From Patiria pectinifera (taxonomy: Eukaryota > Echinodermata > Asteroidea > Valvatida > Asterinidae): 64,000 nt of DNA. Under the pieces are notes generated by a model that saw nothing but the letters and a program-made list of their open reading frames with translations, was not told the origin of the DNA and ran no database searches. The stretch's first letter is position 1. The number at the start of each line of letters is the position of its first letter. The position numbers and the translations under genes are program-made. Shown one piece after another: positions 22,842 through 34,123 of the stretch. The DNA is taken from NCBI GenBank assembly GCA_029964075.1, contig CM057149.1, positions 14,146,465 through 14,210,464 on the forward strand, in the 5' to 3' direction.

Positions 22842-23734
22842 CATGGACAGTGGATATGAACCGTGTAATTGATATGTCCATTAATTTGACTGAAGTGCAA
22901 TATATTGTGTATCTATTAAATTAAAACCGTTACTCCATAACTTGGATTAGTAGCTTAATTAACCAATCACGGTAGAATCGCGTCAACACAGCTTCTCCGA
23001 CACCCGTGTGCCCTCCGACAGCCGTGTGTGTCACAAGCCTGCCTTGCTGTGACACCAAAGAGCCCACGCCCCCGAGGGTTTTGATTGTTAAAATTAAAGC
23101 AACATATATAAATATACTGTTTGTTCCTGAAATAATAATGAGTCATGCCAAAAAATTAAACAAACGTTACATTTCTCCGCAGAAACGTTTGAGGAGTTAG
23201 CTCCATTACTAAAATTTTGTGTAAAAGTGTCTATATAAGTGTGGAGGATGGAAAATACCGTCAAAGGGAGGGAATCCAAGCACAAAATGGATATTCGGAG
23301 CATTGTGATGTTATCTAAGATTATGTTATAATTTGAAATGAAAATAAATACAAAGCGATACTAATCACCAGCAAATAGCAAAGAAATAAGTACAGAGTGT
23401 CATTTCGGTCTACAAATAAACTAGACACCCGATACTAGACTTTGGGGTATTTTGATTAATTTTAAATTTAAAAAGTATTTTGTTCAACGTAAAATTTGTG
23501 TTAATGAAGTTAAACCAAAAGCAGCGTGGGTGTGTTAGAATCACATTTAAGTGTTGGCAACTTTCGTTTATCATTTACTCTAAGTAAGCCGTGTAGTTCT
23601 ATATAAACTTGCGTCGACTGTGTGGTTTCGGCTAGATTTACCTCGTGACTACCCAAAATGGTGTACACAATTGACATGTCACAGGTTTACTCACGACACT
23701 GTTGCTGCTAATTCCTAAAATATAATAATAATAA
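22842..23734. other. Intergenic, no gene recognised
   Basis: 3' flank of R7 and A+T-rich DNA. Several short open frames lack any domain. Confidence 0.5.
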
Positions 23735-24015
23735 TTTGAGAGGCTAATCATCCTTACTCGCAGCTGGTATGCTGAATTGCAAAGGACGCGGCTACAACGT
23801 GGTCGGGCCGCTGGCACGTAAAGGCGCCTATGGCTGCCGGCCACATCGACCCATATTATGACCATTGAGCACAGCCTGAGATCAAAAGTGTTTGATTTTT
23901 CCGGAGGGAGGAAAACCGGAGGGCCAGGAAAAAAACCCTCGTGGCACAGGAGAGAACCAACGCACAACTCTACTCGCGGCCAGGATTCGAACCTTAATAC
24001 ACAGCCGCGCACGAA
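23735..24015 (-). mobile_element. SINE-like interspersed repeat (tentative)
   Basis: On the minus strand, about 23995-23970 reads as a B-box-like GGTTCGAATCCTGG, followed by sequence with a doubled CCGG-rich motif at about 23898-23925. It looks like a tRNA-headed short interspersed repeat. The boundaries are guesses and the A box is not clear. Confidence 0.35.
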
Positions 24016-24570
24016 CCTATGATCAGGATCAATTTCATGGCTCTGCTAACTATGGAATTCTGCGCTTACGATCACCATCATTTTGCTAACAGCGATAGTA
24101 GAAAAAAAATCTGCGCTATATAAGCACATAATCCATAGTTACAGGATATGCACATGCGCAGAAGCCAAAATTCCTCGCTACACAGTGAAATATGCTTACC
24201 GTATTATTTTTTGCTACACTAAGCAGGGATTTTTCCATAACGGTAAGCAGAGCCATGAAATTGGGCCCAGGTGAGAAGAAAGAAATGAATACACAGCTAT
24301 TATTGAATCGGGGTTTTTTTTGCTATCAAAGGCTTAAAGGAGTTGTTTTTTTTAGAAAAAAAATAAGTAACAAAAGGTAACGTAATAAGTCCTTACGCGG
24401 TGGATTTTTTTCTACAGTGTAATTCCTGCCTCTTATAATTGTTCTCGAAGTGAACTTCCAGTTAGAGTTGAAGAGGCAGCGGCTATGGGCTCCGTGTGCT
24501 AACAAAAGAGGGCGCGTTTTTTATAACTTCTGAGAGCCCCTTGGACGGGTCACCGCGTGTGCATACTGTA

Positions 24571-24755
24571 CTGGGGTGCGTTTTGGCGGTCATAACCAAG
24601 AATTGGTTCAGTGGTTTCTTGTTGGTGAATTTCTTCGGCAATTTTAATTGGGTTAGAATTACGCGTGATCATGTAGTACTCAAATCCCAAAAACAATTAA
24701 CCAAAGAGAAACCACCGAACCAATTCTTGGTTATGACCGCCAAAACGCACCCCAG
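24571..24755. mobile_element. Fold-back element, 47-bp inverted ends
   Basis: Arms 24571-24617 and 24709-24755 are inverted repeats with one mismatch, starting CTGGGGTGCGTTTTGGCGG. About 90 bp lie between. Non-coding MITE-like element; no obvious target-site duplication, superfamily unknown. Confidence 0.7.
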
Positions 24756-24886
24756 GTTTGCGCATTATATATCTGAGTTCGCGCACGAAGTATGCACGAC
24801 TTATTTATCCTGATATAGCTCTATGGTACAAAGCTAAGCTTCGAATTTTAGGTCTCCGTGACTTATCTCCGCCCCCAATAACTTTG

Positions 24887-25094
24887 GATCATTCGAAATA
24901 CGCAGTGGTTGGATCCAGAACCAGTCTAGGTCTTCCCAACTCTCCTTTTCCTGCCGTTGAAGTGGTTCTTGTGATCGGAACTTTTGCGATCCGTGCACAA
25001 TAACCCCTTCAACGGCTAGAACTAGGACTTCAACTAGGACTTGGGGGACAACCGGACTGGTTCCCGGTTCATCCACTGCGTATTTCGAATGATC
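24887..25094. mobile_element. Fold-back element, 22-bp inverted ends
   Basis: Starts GATCATTCGAAATACGCAG and ends with its complement; the match runs ~22 bp and continues imperfectly inward (GGATCCAGAACCAG versus CTGGTTCCCGGTTC). It holds short direct repeats (ACTAGGACTT type) at about 25018-25045. It sits just before the R8 promoter block. Non-coding. Confidence 0.65.
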
Positions 25095-25104
25095 ATTCAA
25101 AGTT

Positions 25105-25757
25105 GAAACAAGGAACGTAGCGTATGATGGAGTGTGAATGCGCTGACTTTTACATTACCCTCAGTTATTATTATCGAACGCTAACAAAACGTCAGCGTAA
25201 TGATTACAGATTGAAATCATCATGGTAACTAAAAGGCCACACAAAGATACCGAATCTAAGTGGGGTTTTTTTTCTGAACACCGCAACCTGAATATGTCTA
25301 ATGGATCAGCGTTTTAACTGAAAGGTTCGATGCTAACAACAGAGAGATTTTTAAGAGGTTTGAGTGGAGGGGGGGGGGAGTCCTGTGGTTGGTACGCAAT
25401 CGCACAACGACAAAATACGATATGGTTGAGACATGTCTTATCTTATCTCAAGGAGGCTAATAAATCATAAGAAAGTTCGCAGTCAGCTTTCAACCTTTCT
25501 ACTAAATTACACTACAATTAATTTCTTACATCCATCAATGTCAAAGATTTTTGCTTTAGCAACCGCTATTCTTTGCAGTGAAGTTGCATACGTAACGAAG
25601 TGCATCGATATATTCGGTCTACATCAGTTGCAATTAAATGCGCCGGACGCCGTTCTAATTCTCAGACCCTACATCCAACCGTTCAGTTCACTGAAAACAA
25701 AAGTCTAACGACGAAAGAGTACTGTAAAAAAAAAAAAAAAAAGACACACACATAACT
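25105..25757 (+). promoter_or_regulatory. Upstream flank of psiR8 (group H promoter family)
   Basis: Strongly similar to the R7 flank throughout, including the TATA-like TAATAAATCAT at 25458-25468, again about 300 bp before the ATG. It is not visibly damaged although the gene behind it carries stops. Confidence 0.5.
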
Positions 25758-26762
25758 ATGTCTTCGATCGGATTGCGGGAAATGATTACAGTCATCGGAA
25801 ACAGAACGAATGACGGCTGGACACCGAATCCATCTAGCCTTCTGTTGGATGCAATCGACACAATCATAGCCTGCTTTACTGTGCTCGGTAACGGCATGGT
25901 TAACACCGTTATGCTGCTCAGATGACAAAAATGCAGCTGCTACACAAATCGTCTCATCCTACATCAGTCCATCACTGACTCTATTGCTGGCGTTATGTTC
26001 CTCTTGCACCATGTCATTATCAAGACTCAAAATATTTCAGTATCCATCCAGAGTACCGTCAGTGATCAGTTTCTATGTCGCCTCGTATATTCAAATTTCT
26101 TCCTTCTGTGTGCCAATGTGACATCCACCTACAACCTTGTCATGATATCGCTGGAGCGGTTTATGGCAACTTGCCACCCGGTGAAACACCGCAACACTTG
26201 GTCTAAGAGTAAGCTCAAGATTGTAGTTTTTACTGTCTGGATGTAAGGCTGTATTGAAAATGTGCCGCTCTTAATTTTCATTGAACCACATCAGAGGTCT
26301 TGTCAGATGAGGGATCTGCAGCTTGGAATGATGTATTTTTTCGCTGTGCCCATTACAGTCGAGTACCTGTTACCAATCGCCGTTATGATATACTCGTACA
26401 CACGTATTCTCATCATGCTAACCAAGAAACTTGCTAATCCAGGGAATGGTGCTCCGAATGTAATGAACAAAGCTAAGAAGAATCTCATCAGCACTACCCT
26501 GATAATAAGCATCATGTTGGTCATATGTTGGGCACCAACGCAAATTGGTCACTTCCACCATTTGATTTTTGACCGAAGGGGACATACGTTAATGTATCAA
26601 GTATCTGCTTCACTCGTTGCGTGCAACAGGTTGGTCAACCCGATCATTTATTGCTTGAAGTACCAACACTTTCGATCGCAGTTGAAGGACCTCGTACTCA
26701 CACGCTTCCAAAGAAACCGAGTGCATATCGGCGAGCCCGCTATAATGTTGAGCCCTCGCTAA
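25758..26762 (+). pseudogene. psiR8: GPCR with two in-frame stops
   Basis: Full-length H+B receptor most like R7: 334 codons counting the stops as positions, MSSIGLREM start, NRT site, and a tail ending MLSPR. One reading frame runs from ATG 25758 to the final TAA at 26762 with no indel breaking it, but two codons are stops. TGA at 25923-25925 replaces the Arg of the LLRRRV segment after TM1, and TAA at 26244-26246 replaces the Val after WM in TM4. The CSSF-type segment after the first stop is also altered. Residue 178 of the second half reads NRL where relatives have NML. Looks like a young pseudogene; translational readthrough or assembly error cannot be excluded. Confidence 0.88.
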
Positions 26763-27591
26763 CATGGACAGTGGACAGTAATATATAGTCAACAAAGTGG
26801 CCTCAATATCAAATGGTCACCAATATTGCTGTTGGGTACAATGACAACTAATGTGGTCTGTTGCTGAATAGACCAGTAGTTAGTGATTTCCCAAACATTT
26901 TACTACATAAACGCCATAAACATGTAAGTATTGAAAAATATGTAAAGTTGCAATACTCGGAAAAATGATGCCCCAATCTTTGCCTATTTTCCATTGCAAG
27001 CCCCAAGTTAGTGTGCTCTGAAAAGAAGTAACATGAATGTAATAATGACAACATCGTGTGATATGACAACGTCAATGAAAGTTGAATATTATCATAGATT
27101 AGAGTACATGTACATTGCTTTAAAATACAATCAAGTACTGCAGAGAAAAGTGATATACTATAAACGCTTTTTCTTAATCTGCTAGTTATAGGTAATAATC
27201 ACAAATTATTGTTTGTGGAGATTTTATACGACATGTAAATAAAATAATGTCAATTCCACATAGGAAAGATACGGGTCTACGGCACGATACGACAATTGGC
27301 AAACACACTCATCTGCGTTCACTCATCGTATCAATGATGATGTATTAGACTCATTATAACAAGTCATCGCTATTATCTTAAGATTTGTCTTTGAGAAATA
27401 TCCTGCCAAAATCGAAATGTCAGGCACTCTATAACAATATTAAAGTTGAGATCTGTTTTAGTCAAGATGTTTTAGTTCTCTCAAATTGTATGTCCAAAAT
27501 TGTGATTGTACAAGAATTTAATTGTATATTCACATTCTTTAAAAACAATGGAGGGGGTTAAATTTGATTATCTATCATTGTTTGTTGTCAC
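26763..27591. other. Intergenic, no gene recognised
   Basis: 3' flank of psiR8 and A+T-rich DNA before the lectin copy. Nothing else supported. Confidence 0.5.
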
Positions 27592-28606
27592 TTAAAAGTA
27601 CAACTGTGGTGCTGGTCGTTTGCAAATGAAATAAAAGAGACCCTCACATGATATGTCAATCCAACCGGATTTGTCTGCTGCTGCACAATCTTCTCCTCCA
27701 TTGCTATTATTAGGTTCACCAGTCTCCACCCGCCACTCTCTGTACTCCACATTAGTAGTGCCATCTTGACACACCCATTCACCTAATACACAGAGAGTGT
27801 AAGTGTCAGTTTCGATTGGTTTGAATTTTGCTGTGATGCTATATTCTAAGAATTAAGAATAATGTACGTTTAAAGTTTTGATAAAGAACGGCACCGCAGA
27901 TAGGTGATGTGATTGTGTCTTTTATAATACTAGCTTGGAATTTGGCACACAGATTGTGTCATGGGAAAGATATTAAGCTATAGGGTCATCGCAGATTTGT
28001 CTTTCAAAAATATAAAGGTAGAATAACAATTGAAATTTTAGGAAATTGCTTGTTAGTGCTCCTATACTTTTTAAAGGACAAATATGTAATGGCTGTACAT
28101 GTATATCCAAACATCTTTTTGTGACATATTCTGAATGTGTGTCAAATTCCATGCTGGTATCCAGAAAGGCACAATTCCTCAGGTATTTCCCATATCCGCC
28201 CCACTAATATGTCTTACGAATTTACAATTGATTCTAAGCCGAGAGAAAACTTTATCAACAAAAACGAATACATTCCTTGTTAAAACAATAAAAGTTGACA
28301 AACCTTCAACTTGCTGATCATTGCAGTCGATCCAGTAGAAGCTGAGCAGGTTTTCCAGAAGGAACGCAGTTTCCTCCTGAGACTGTGGCATGACCAAGAC
28401 ACTTCCCATCTTGATGCTTCATGTTTTGCCTCAGCCCACGTCAGGGGCTTAATGATGGCTTTGTAGCATTTGTCCCCCCACTGGATCCAAGCAGGAGGAC
28501 ACGCCCCTCTAAAGGAGGCCACACACCTCTCATTACCACTAGTGAATCTGATCATAAGACAAAGGCTTATCAAGTTAACGATAGGCATATGATGTCTAGG
28601 CAACAT
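27592..28606 (-). pseudogene. C-type lectin gene, two exons, frameshifted
   Basis: Exon 1 (28606-28304) encodes a likely signal peptide (best start the second Met, 28588, MPIVNLISLCL...) and the start of a C-type lectin domain: CPPAWIQWGDKCYKA, then WAEAKHE. One base is missing at about 28417/28418 compared with the second copy at 31.4 kb. That breaks the frame and removes a conserved Cys; the following GSVLVMPQSQEETAFL...WIDCNDQQVEG is in another frame. A GT donor (28303) and AG acceptor (before 27782) then join the domain in phase: VEG+EWVCQDG. Exon 2 (27782-27592) carries EPN (sugar/calcium motif), WIDISC where calcium-binding lectins have WND, and ends CKRPAPQLYF. Secreted lectin by ancestry. 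Probably a pseudogene unless the shift is a sequencing error. Confidence 0.75.
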
Positions 28607-28823
28607 CTTTGTCAGATGTTACCAGACTGGTCGTCAGTGGTGAAATGAAGGGTATTATTGTTACCTATATCCTTTATAAGTGTAGTTTATTGCGCTTGAC
28701 GATGCCGTCAATTTATTCTGGCCCATTGCACGCAAATAGAATCGTTCGAATCGATACGGTACGAACAATGCCTTTCCAGTGCCATTAGAACGGGTATCTG
28801 ATACTTATTTATCAGAATTGCTA

Positions 28824-28894
28824 TGGTTACCATAATATCACTTCGATACAGACCACCTCTAATAAGCTCTTGTTAGAATGTGAAGGCTGAATAT
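28824..28894 (+). repeat. Partial copy of the 29.8-kb fold-back element
   Basis: About 70 bp nearly identical to 29886-29955 (starts GGTTACCATAATATCACTTC). It is the interior of the fold-back element described at 29800-30012. The two copies bracket the minisatellite. Confidence 0.7.
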
Positions 28895-28961
28895 TGATCC
28901 AAAAAGATGTTGTTTTGCTCCATGAATAGAGGCGTGGGGCTCAGGGTTGGAAAATGTACTG

Positions 28962-29422
28962 CATTTGGCAGAGTCTTCAGAAAATGCAATATTGATCATT
29001 TGATTTTACCCCAATTCATTAAAAAAAACTTTGGCAGAGCCTTCAGAAAATGCAATATTGATCATTTGATTCTACCCCAATTCATTAAAAAAAAAAACTT
29101 TGGCAGAGCCTTCAGAAAATGCAATATTGATCATTTGATTCTACCCCAAGTCATTAAAAACGTTGGCAGAGCCTTCAAAAAATGCAATATTGCTCATTTG
29201 ATTCTACCCCAAGTCATTACAAAACTTTGGCAGAGCCTTCAGAAAATGCAATATTGCTCATTTGATTCTACCCCAAGTCATTAAAAAACTTTGGCAGAGC
29301 CTTCAGAAAATGCAATATTGATCATTTGATTCTACCCCAAGTCATTAAAAAACTTTGGCAGAGCCTTCAGAAAATGCAATATTGATCATTTGAATTCTAC
29401 CCCAATTCATTAAAAAAAACTT
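28962..29422 (+). repeat. Minisatellite, seven copies of a ~64-bp unit
   Basis: Seven head-to-tail units of 63-69 bp, each with TTTGGCAGAGCCTTCAGAAA and GCAATATTGATCATTTGATT followed by TACCCCAA and an A run of variable length. An open frame over the first units (28907-29284) is a by-product of the repeat and is broken where the A run changes length. Non-coding. Confidence 0.9.
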
Positions 29423-29799
29423 ACTTCATGATGCTGAATATCGTACAGTGATATGTTGTGAAGCTAAATAGAGGCTATTGCAAGTTCCTGTATACCCTCA
29501 TGATACAAACAAGATCACATACAAGGCCTCGCCAGTTCTCATACCACCGACATATGACCAATAGCATGATCTACAGTACAAGCATTATTCCATCAACAAT
29601 TCAACACGAATAAACTGCCTCCTTCGGTCATCAATGCTCCTCATCTTGAGACATATTTCCTCCACACTTTAGGCCGAAAACTCATGGAGGATGCACAACT
29701 CTTCATCATATAAACACTTTACCAGTATATGTAATCTCAAACTGTATCAACCACAAAAAGCCTACACAAATGATCAACTTTACTAAAACAAAATAGTAT
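29423..29799. other. Intergenic, no gene
   Basis: Unremarkable DNA between the minisatellite and the fold-back element; no coding evidence. Confidence 0.5.
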
Positions 29800-30012
29800 A
29801 CAAATATTGAATGTTTCGATTGGTGGTGTAGTAAAACTAGCCTCCCGAGATATCCATGGACATTCTATTTTCCCGAGGCGAAGCCATGGTTACCATAATA
29901 TCACTTCCATACAGACCACCTCTAATAAGCTCTTGTTAGAAAGTGAAGGCTGAATAGATAACCAACGGAGGCTAGTTTTACTTCACCACGAGATAAAGCA
30001 TTCAATATTTTG
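29800..30012. mobile_element. Fold-back (MITE-like) element
   Basis: Inverted arms of about 45 bp (29800-29844 and 29965-30012; both contain AGTAAAACTAGCCTCC or its complement and end in CAAATATTGAATG-like sequence) enclose about 120 bp. Part of the interior recurs at 28824-28894. Non-coding. Confidence 0.6.
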
Positions 30013-30574
30013 TTTTATAACCCACAGATTCTGCTTGGTTTTAATATTTTAAATTATTTAAATCTGAACACAGTTGAAATAAACTTCAATTTCAAACAAA
30101 ATTGGTGGAAAACGTATTTCTCTCTTCCAAGCTACCCCTTCACGAAAAAAAATCTGTATTCATTCATCGTAGCAATGGCAGAGGATGTGTTTGAGTTAAT
30201 TGTAACCAGTAAGTTTTGTTAAGTTGAGATTTGCCTTTGAGAAATATCCTATCAAAATCGAAACCTGAGGCCCTCTCATTTTATCTTAGAAAATGAGATG
30301 GAAATTAAAAAGCTTTGAAACTAAAAGAAACATACAGATTATTAGGTAAAACTATTTTCCAAAAGCACATATTAAACGGATACATTTGTAGGACTAATTA
30401 GTCTAAGACGAATGCCACATGCATCAACTTTTAAAAAAAGTTTTCGTCTTCTCAAATGGTACGCCACAACTCGCTACTAAACTGGTTCAATTGTTTATTC
30501 ACGGTACTTTCTACATGATTCCTATTTATTTATTAATTTGTTTATTAAAGGTGATGAGTAACCGGGTGTTTGTT
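30013..30574. other. Intergenic, no gene
   Basis: A+T-rich DNA. The region at about 30225-30260 repeats a short piece from about 27385-27415, consistent with duplication of the lectin neighbourhood. Confidence 0.5.
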
Positions 30575-31480
30575 GACACTTAAAAGTGCAGCTGTGGTGC
30601 AGGTCGTTCGCAGATGACAGGAGAGCGATTCTCACATTTTACCGTCATTCCAATGCACAATCCTCACTGGTACCTTTGCTCGGTCGCTGGTGTCCCCAGT
30701 TTCTGTACTTCGCATCAGTGGCGCCATCCTTACAACCCCATGTACATGAAACACACACATAGACAATAGTCAAGATGTGTTTCATTGGGATACTGTTCTG
30801 GTAAACCGTCGACATACTTGACGTTCGCAGTTCCCCCACCCTCCCCCAAGTATATTTTTTGTTAATCAGGGGAGAAATTTCTCAGAATTTTGTTTTATTA
30901 TTACAGGATATTTTCGTCAGAAATTTTGAATAAAAGGTTTGCGGAAACACCATGTGTGAATAATTTCCGAAGTAAGATAATGGTTCTGAAAAGAACCAGA
31001 GGTATAAACTCAACGTTCCGGTCAGTATGCTCTGACCGTCTTCAGGAGAGTGCCTAAAACTCAAAGAAAGTAAATACGTAAGTAGCAAAAAGCGAAATCG
31101 ATGAAGTGTGTAGTTGCATCCTGTGTGGATGCAAAGTAGCTGGGAACCTAGAGCAAGCTTGGTGTGCACACTGAAGTGGAACAGTGGGGTTGCAGTCTCA
31201 GTAGAGGGAGGACCTAGGGTAAAGGAGACCTTTTAGACTAAAGTGATAACAGAGGACCTAGGGTATAGGAGACCCATCAGTATGGCGGAGTGGGAGCCAG
31301 GTGTTTTTGAGGTGAAACTCGATGTCTTGCAGAACTGTGTTGTGCTTGCTAGGTCCTCCCTCTATTGAGACTGCAACCAGTGGTCGCGTTCTTCTGAAGG
31401 AACTCAGTTTCCTCCTGAGACTGTGGCATGACCAAGCCACTTCCTATCTTGATGCACTCCTGTTTGCCTCAGCACATGGT
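30575..31480 (-). pseudogene. Second C-type lectin copy, decayed
   Basis: Paralogue of the lectin at 27.6-28.6 kb. Exon-1 remnant 31480-31378 keeps the segment ECIKIGSGLVMPQSQEETEF, including the Cys lost in the first copy, but has stops upstream and no signal peptide. Exon-2 remnant 30742-30575 keeps WGCKDGATDAKYRNWG, then EDCALEW, CENRSPVICERPAPQLHF in shifting frames, with a TGA and at least two frameshifts. No EPN motif is visible (QRPSKG at that place). An inverted repeat (31188-31378) occupies part of the intervening DNA. Clearly non-functional. Confidence 0.75.
31188..31378. repeat. Inverted repeat inside lectin relic
   Basis: Arms 31188-31215 and 31351-31378 are 28-bp inverted repeats with one mismatch. 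In between, a short motif (AGGACCTAGGGTA...GGAGACC) is repeated directly at about 31210 and 31254. Likely fold-back element or rearrangement scar. Confidence 0.65.
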
Positions 31481-32374
31481 AGTTTGTATTTGTAAACATG
31501 TTTACATGCTAAACAGTTTTAGCATGAGGTGTTTTAGCAGGAAAAGTGTTAAGAATTGTGTTTACCCACTAAACAATTTTTTTTTGTAGGCCCGCCAGGC
31601 AAATATCCACACAGAGTCAATTACGCTACCTTTGTCCCAATGCCTAAAAAATTGGAAACTTGCTCCCATGGTCAATTTGATCTCTCTTGGTAAATTACTG
31701 ATAACTCTATCAAAACTTATTAGATTTGGACGTTTGATGTCTCATTTTAAAATAGCAAGGCGTGTCTTTCAAATCATACCTATATCATTTATTTTCGTGA
31801 CACATTCTACGTATGGCATTCCGTTATTTTTGTTTGCATTATTTTTTTATAAACACTGTATATGAGAAATAACACTATGACTGTTAATGAACATAACGGT
31901 CTTTAATCGTGTCAACTTGCCTGGTATAGGTTTTAAACGTGTATTTCAGTACTTACTCCCAAGTTCTTCCATATCTTCAATTATTTTTTTATTTTTTTAC
32001 AGTGGACACTTAAGTAAATCAACTATTCATGTTTAAACCATGCAATATTGTACACGCAACTAACTTTTCTTTCAAAACTCATTTAACGGGCGCTATATCC
32101 ATGGTCTTTTCGTTATTCTGTTCCCAATTTTTTTCAGTTTTTTTTATATATCACAATCGGGTCTAATGATGTGGTTATGGAAACTCAAACCACTACCTCG
32201 AATTTTATAAATTCAAGAACTGCCAACATGTTTTTGATATATAGAATAGATCCAGAAACAATGAAAGCAATGGACGACATATTCAACTCACAGGGGAACC
32301 AAGGCAGTAGTAAGTCAATTTAGGGCGATAAAAAACAAGATTACAAATCCGTGTGGATGTATTTACTTTAAAAG
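31481..32374. other. Intergenic, no gene
   Basis: A+T-rich DNA with a short repeated segment (GCTAAACAGTTTTAGCA-like, about 31508-31575). No coding evidence. Confidence 0.5.
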
Positions 32375-32967
32375 CAGTGGAAAGGGGTGCACGAGGGTCT
32401 TAAAAATACGTTGACCCTTTGGTAGCCATTATAGGACCCTCGCACAACGTCAGCAAATATTGATTGGAGACTGATATCCTCATGGTAACTAAGGGGGTAC
32501 TCACAGCTACCGAATCTAAGTGGTTTAAGCTGACCACAGAAACCTTGTTATGTCTGATGGATCAGCGTTTTAACTGAACAGCATTGATGATATCGGGGAG
32601 ATTGTTAAGAGCTTGCATTACTAGAAAATCAAAAGGAATTGGTTTTGAAAGGCAGGCCAGGTTAGTTCACAATCGTAAACTGGCAATATATCTTACGGTT
32701 GAGATATCCCTTATCTCAAAGCGGGCAATCAATCATTATGATAATCCATTACCCAGAATAACTCCGACCATCCGACAACGTCAACGATTATTTTTGCCCT
32801 TGCAACCGGGATTCTCCATGGGTGTTACAGTCTGTATTTCATACACTTTGCCAACATCACTTGCGATCATTTGCCGGTCTCGGACCACAACCAATTCGTT
32901 GAGTTAACTGAAAACGGTAAATGTAGCTGCAGCAAATTACTGATAAAATCACCTTTTATACAGAAGC
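32375..32967 (+). promoter_or_regulatory. Upstream flank of R9 (group H promoter family)
   Basis: Related to the R7 and psiR8 flanks over most of its length. The position of the TATA-like core holds CAATCAATCAT (32726-32736), a weaker match, about 240 bp before the ATG. Confidence 0.45.
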
Positions 32968-34011
32968 ATGTCTTCGATCGGTTTGCAGGAAATCTTGAAA
33001 GACACCAAAAAAACCAGCACGAATGACGACTGGACACCAGATCCATCCAACCTTCGAATGAATGCAATCGGCACAACGATCGCCTGCCTGGCTGTTCTTG
33101 GTAACGGCATGGTCATCACCGTTATGCTGCTCAGAAGACGAGTGTTCAGCTCCTTCACCAATCGTCTCATTCTGCATCAGTCTATCATTGACTCAATTGC
33201 TGGAGTTTTGTTCTTCGTGCATCATGTCGTTATAAATACCTATCAAATTTCAATATCCACTGAGGGATCCATAACTGATCAATTGTCTTGTCGCCTGCTG
33301 TATTCAGATAGTATACTTTGGTGCGTCAATGTGACATCAACATACAACCTTGTCTTGATATCGCTGGAGCGGTATATGGCGACTTGCCACCCAGTGAAGC
33401 ATCGGAAAACGTGGTGCCCAGCCAAGCTGAAGTTTGCTGTAGGAACTTCCTGGGCCATCGGCTTCATATACGGCTCACATTTTATACTTATGTTTGAAGC
33501 ACATGACGGAGGTTGTCGACTGACGAAAATTGAAACTGGTCTGCGGATTTTGGAAGTTTCAGCAGCGATGTTTATTGAGTATTTAGCGCCCATTGCTGTT
33601 TTGATCTATACATACAGCCGAATTATCATAATGCTAACAAGAAAATCTGCTAATCCAATGAATGGTCCTCAGAATGTCATGAATAAAGCAAAGAAGAACG
33701 TTCTTGTTACGACAATGCTGATTGGTCTGATGTTTATTGTATGCTGGACACCAATGGAAGTTTCTCACGTTGATGCATTCATCGCAGGAGAATGGGGTGA
33801 CTCCGTGTATGCACTATTTACTTCGGTCTTGGCCTGCAGCATGTTCATCAACCCGATCATTTACTGCTTCAAGTACGAGCATTTTCGGTTGGAGTTGAGA
33901 AACCTGATCATCAGGAGGTGTCGTAGAAACCGAGTGGAGGACGGGAATGCAATTCTGATGCAAGCTGCTGCCCCAAGAATGAACTCAAATTTAGCTGTTC
34001 AATCTTTGTAG
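32968..34011 (+). CDS. R9: intronless rhodopsin-class GPCR (H+A hybrid, ERY)
   Basis: 347-residue receptor, the longest intact copy. N-terminus MSSIGLQEIL...DDWTP matches R7 and psiR8, and TM2 is H type (FFVHHVVIN). From TM4 on it switches to the A type: AIGFIYGSHF, IYTYSRI, KYEHFRLELRNL, CRRNRVEDGN. N46 in TM1, Asp75 in TM2, Cys108, ERY 134-136 (the other copies have ERF), loop-2 Cys183, CWTP 259-262, NPIIY 295-299, tail ending LAVQSL as in R10. No N-X-S/T site is obvious before TM1. The gene reads as a recombinant of a R7-like front and an A-type back. Ligand unknown. Confidence 0.93.
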   Translation: MSSIGLQEILKDTKKTSTNDDWTPDPSNLRMNAIGTTIACLAVLGNGMVITVMLLRRRVFSSFTNRLILHQSIIDSIAGVLFFVHHVVINTYQISISTEGSITDQLSCRLLYSDSILWCVNVTSTYNLVLISLERYMATCHPVKHRKTWCPAKLKFAVGTSWAIGFIYGSHFILMFEAHDGGCRLTKIETGLRILEVSAAMFIEYLAPIAVLIYTYSRIIIMLTRKSANPMNGPQNVMNKAKKNVLVTTMLIGLMFIVCWTPMEVSHVDAFIAGEWGDSVYALFTSVLACSMFINPIIYCFKYEHFRLELRNLIIRRCRRNRVEDGNAILMQAAAPRMNSNLAVQSL

Positions 34012-34123
34012 TTGCGCAAGCCATTTAAAAAAAATGTTTTGTCCTCCGTTTCAAATAATACGTCTACTTCAAGTGTATTTTTTCCTTGTTTATCATTCTT
34101 TTATCGATGTACTGCTTCATTAT

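Noticed and set aside
28907..29284. 125-codon open frame with repeating RAFRKCNIDHLILPQ-like peptide
   Set aside because: It is the minisatellite read in a frame that survives only while units are multiples of three; it breaks in the later units.
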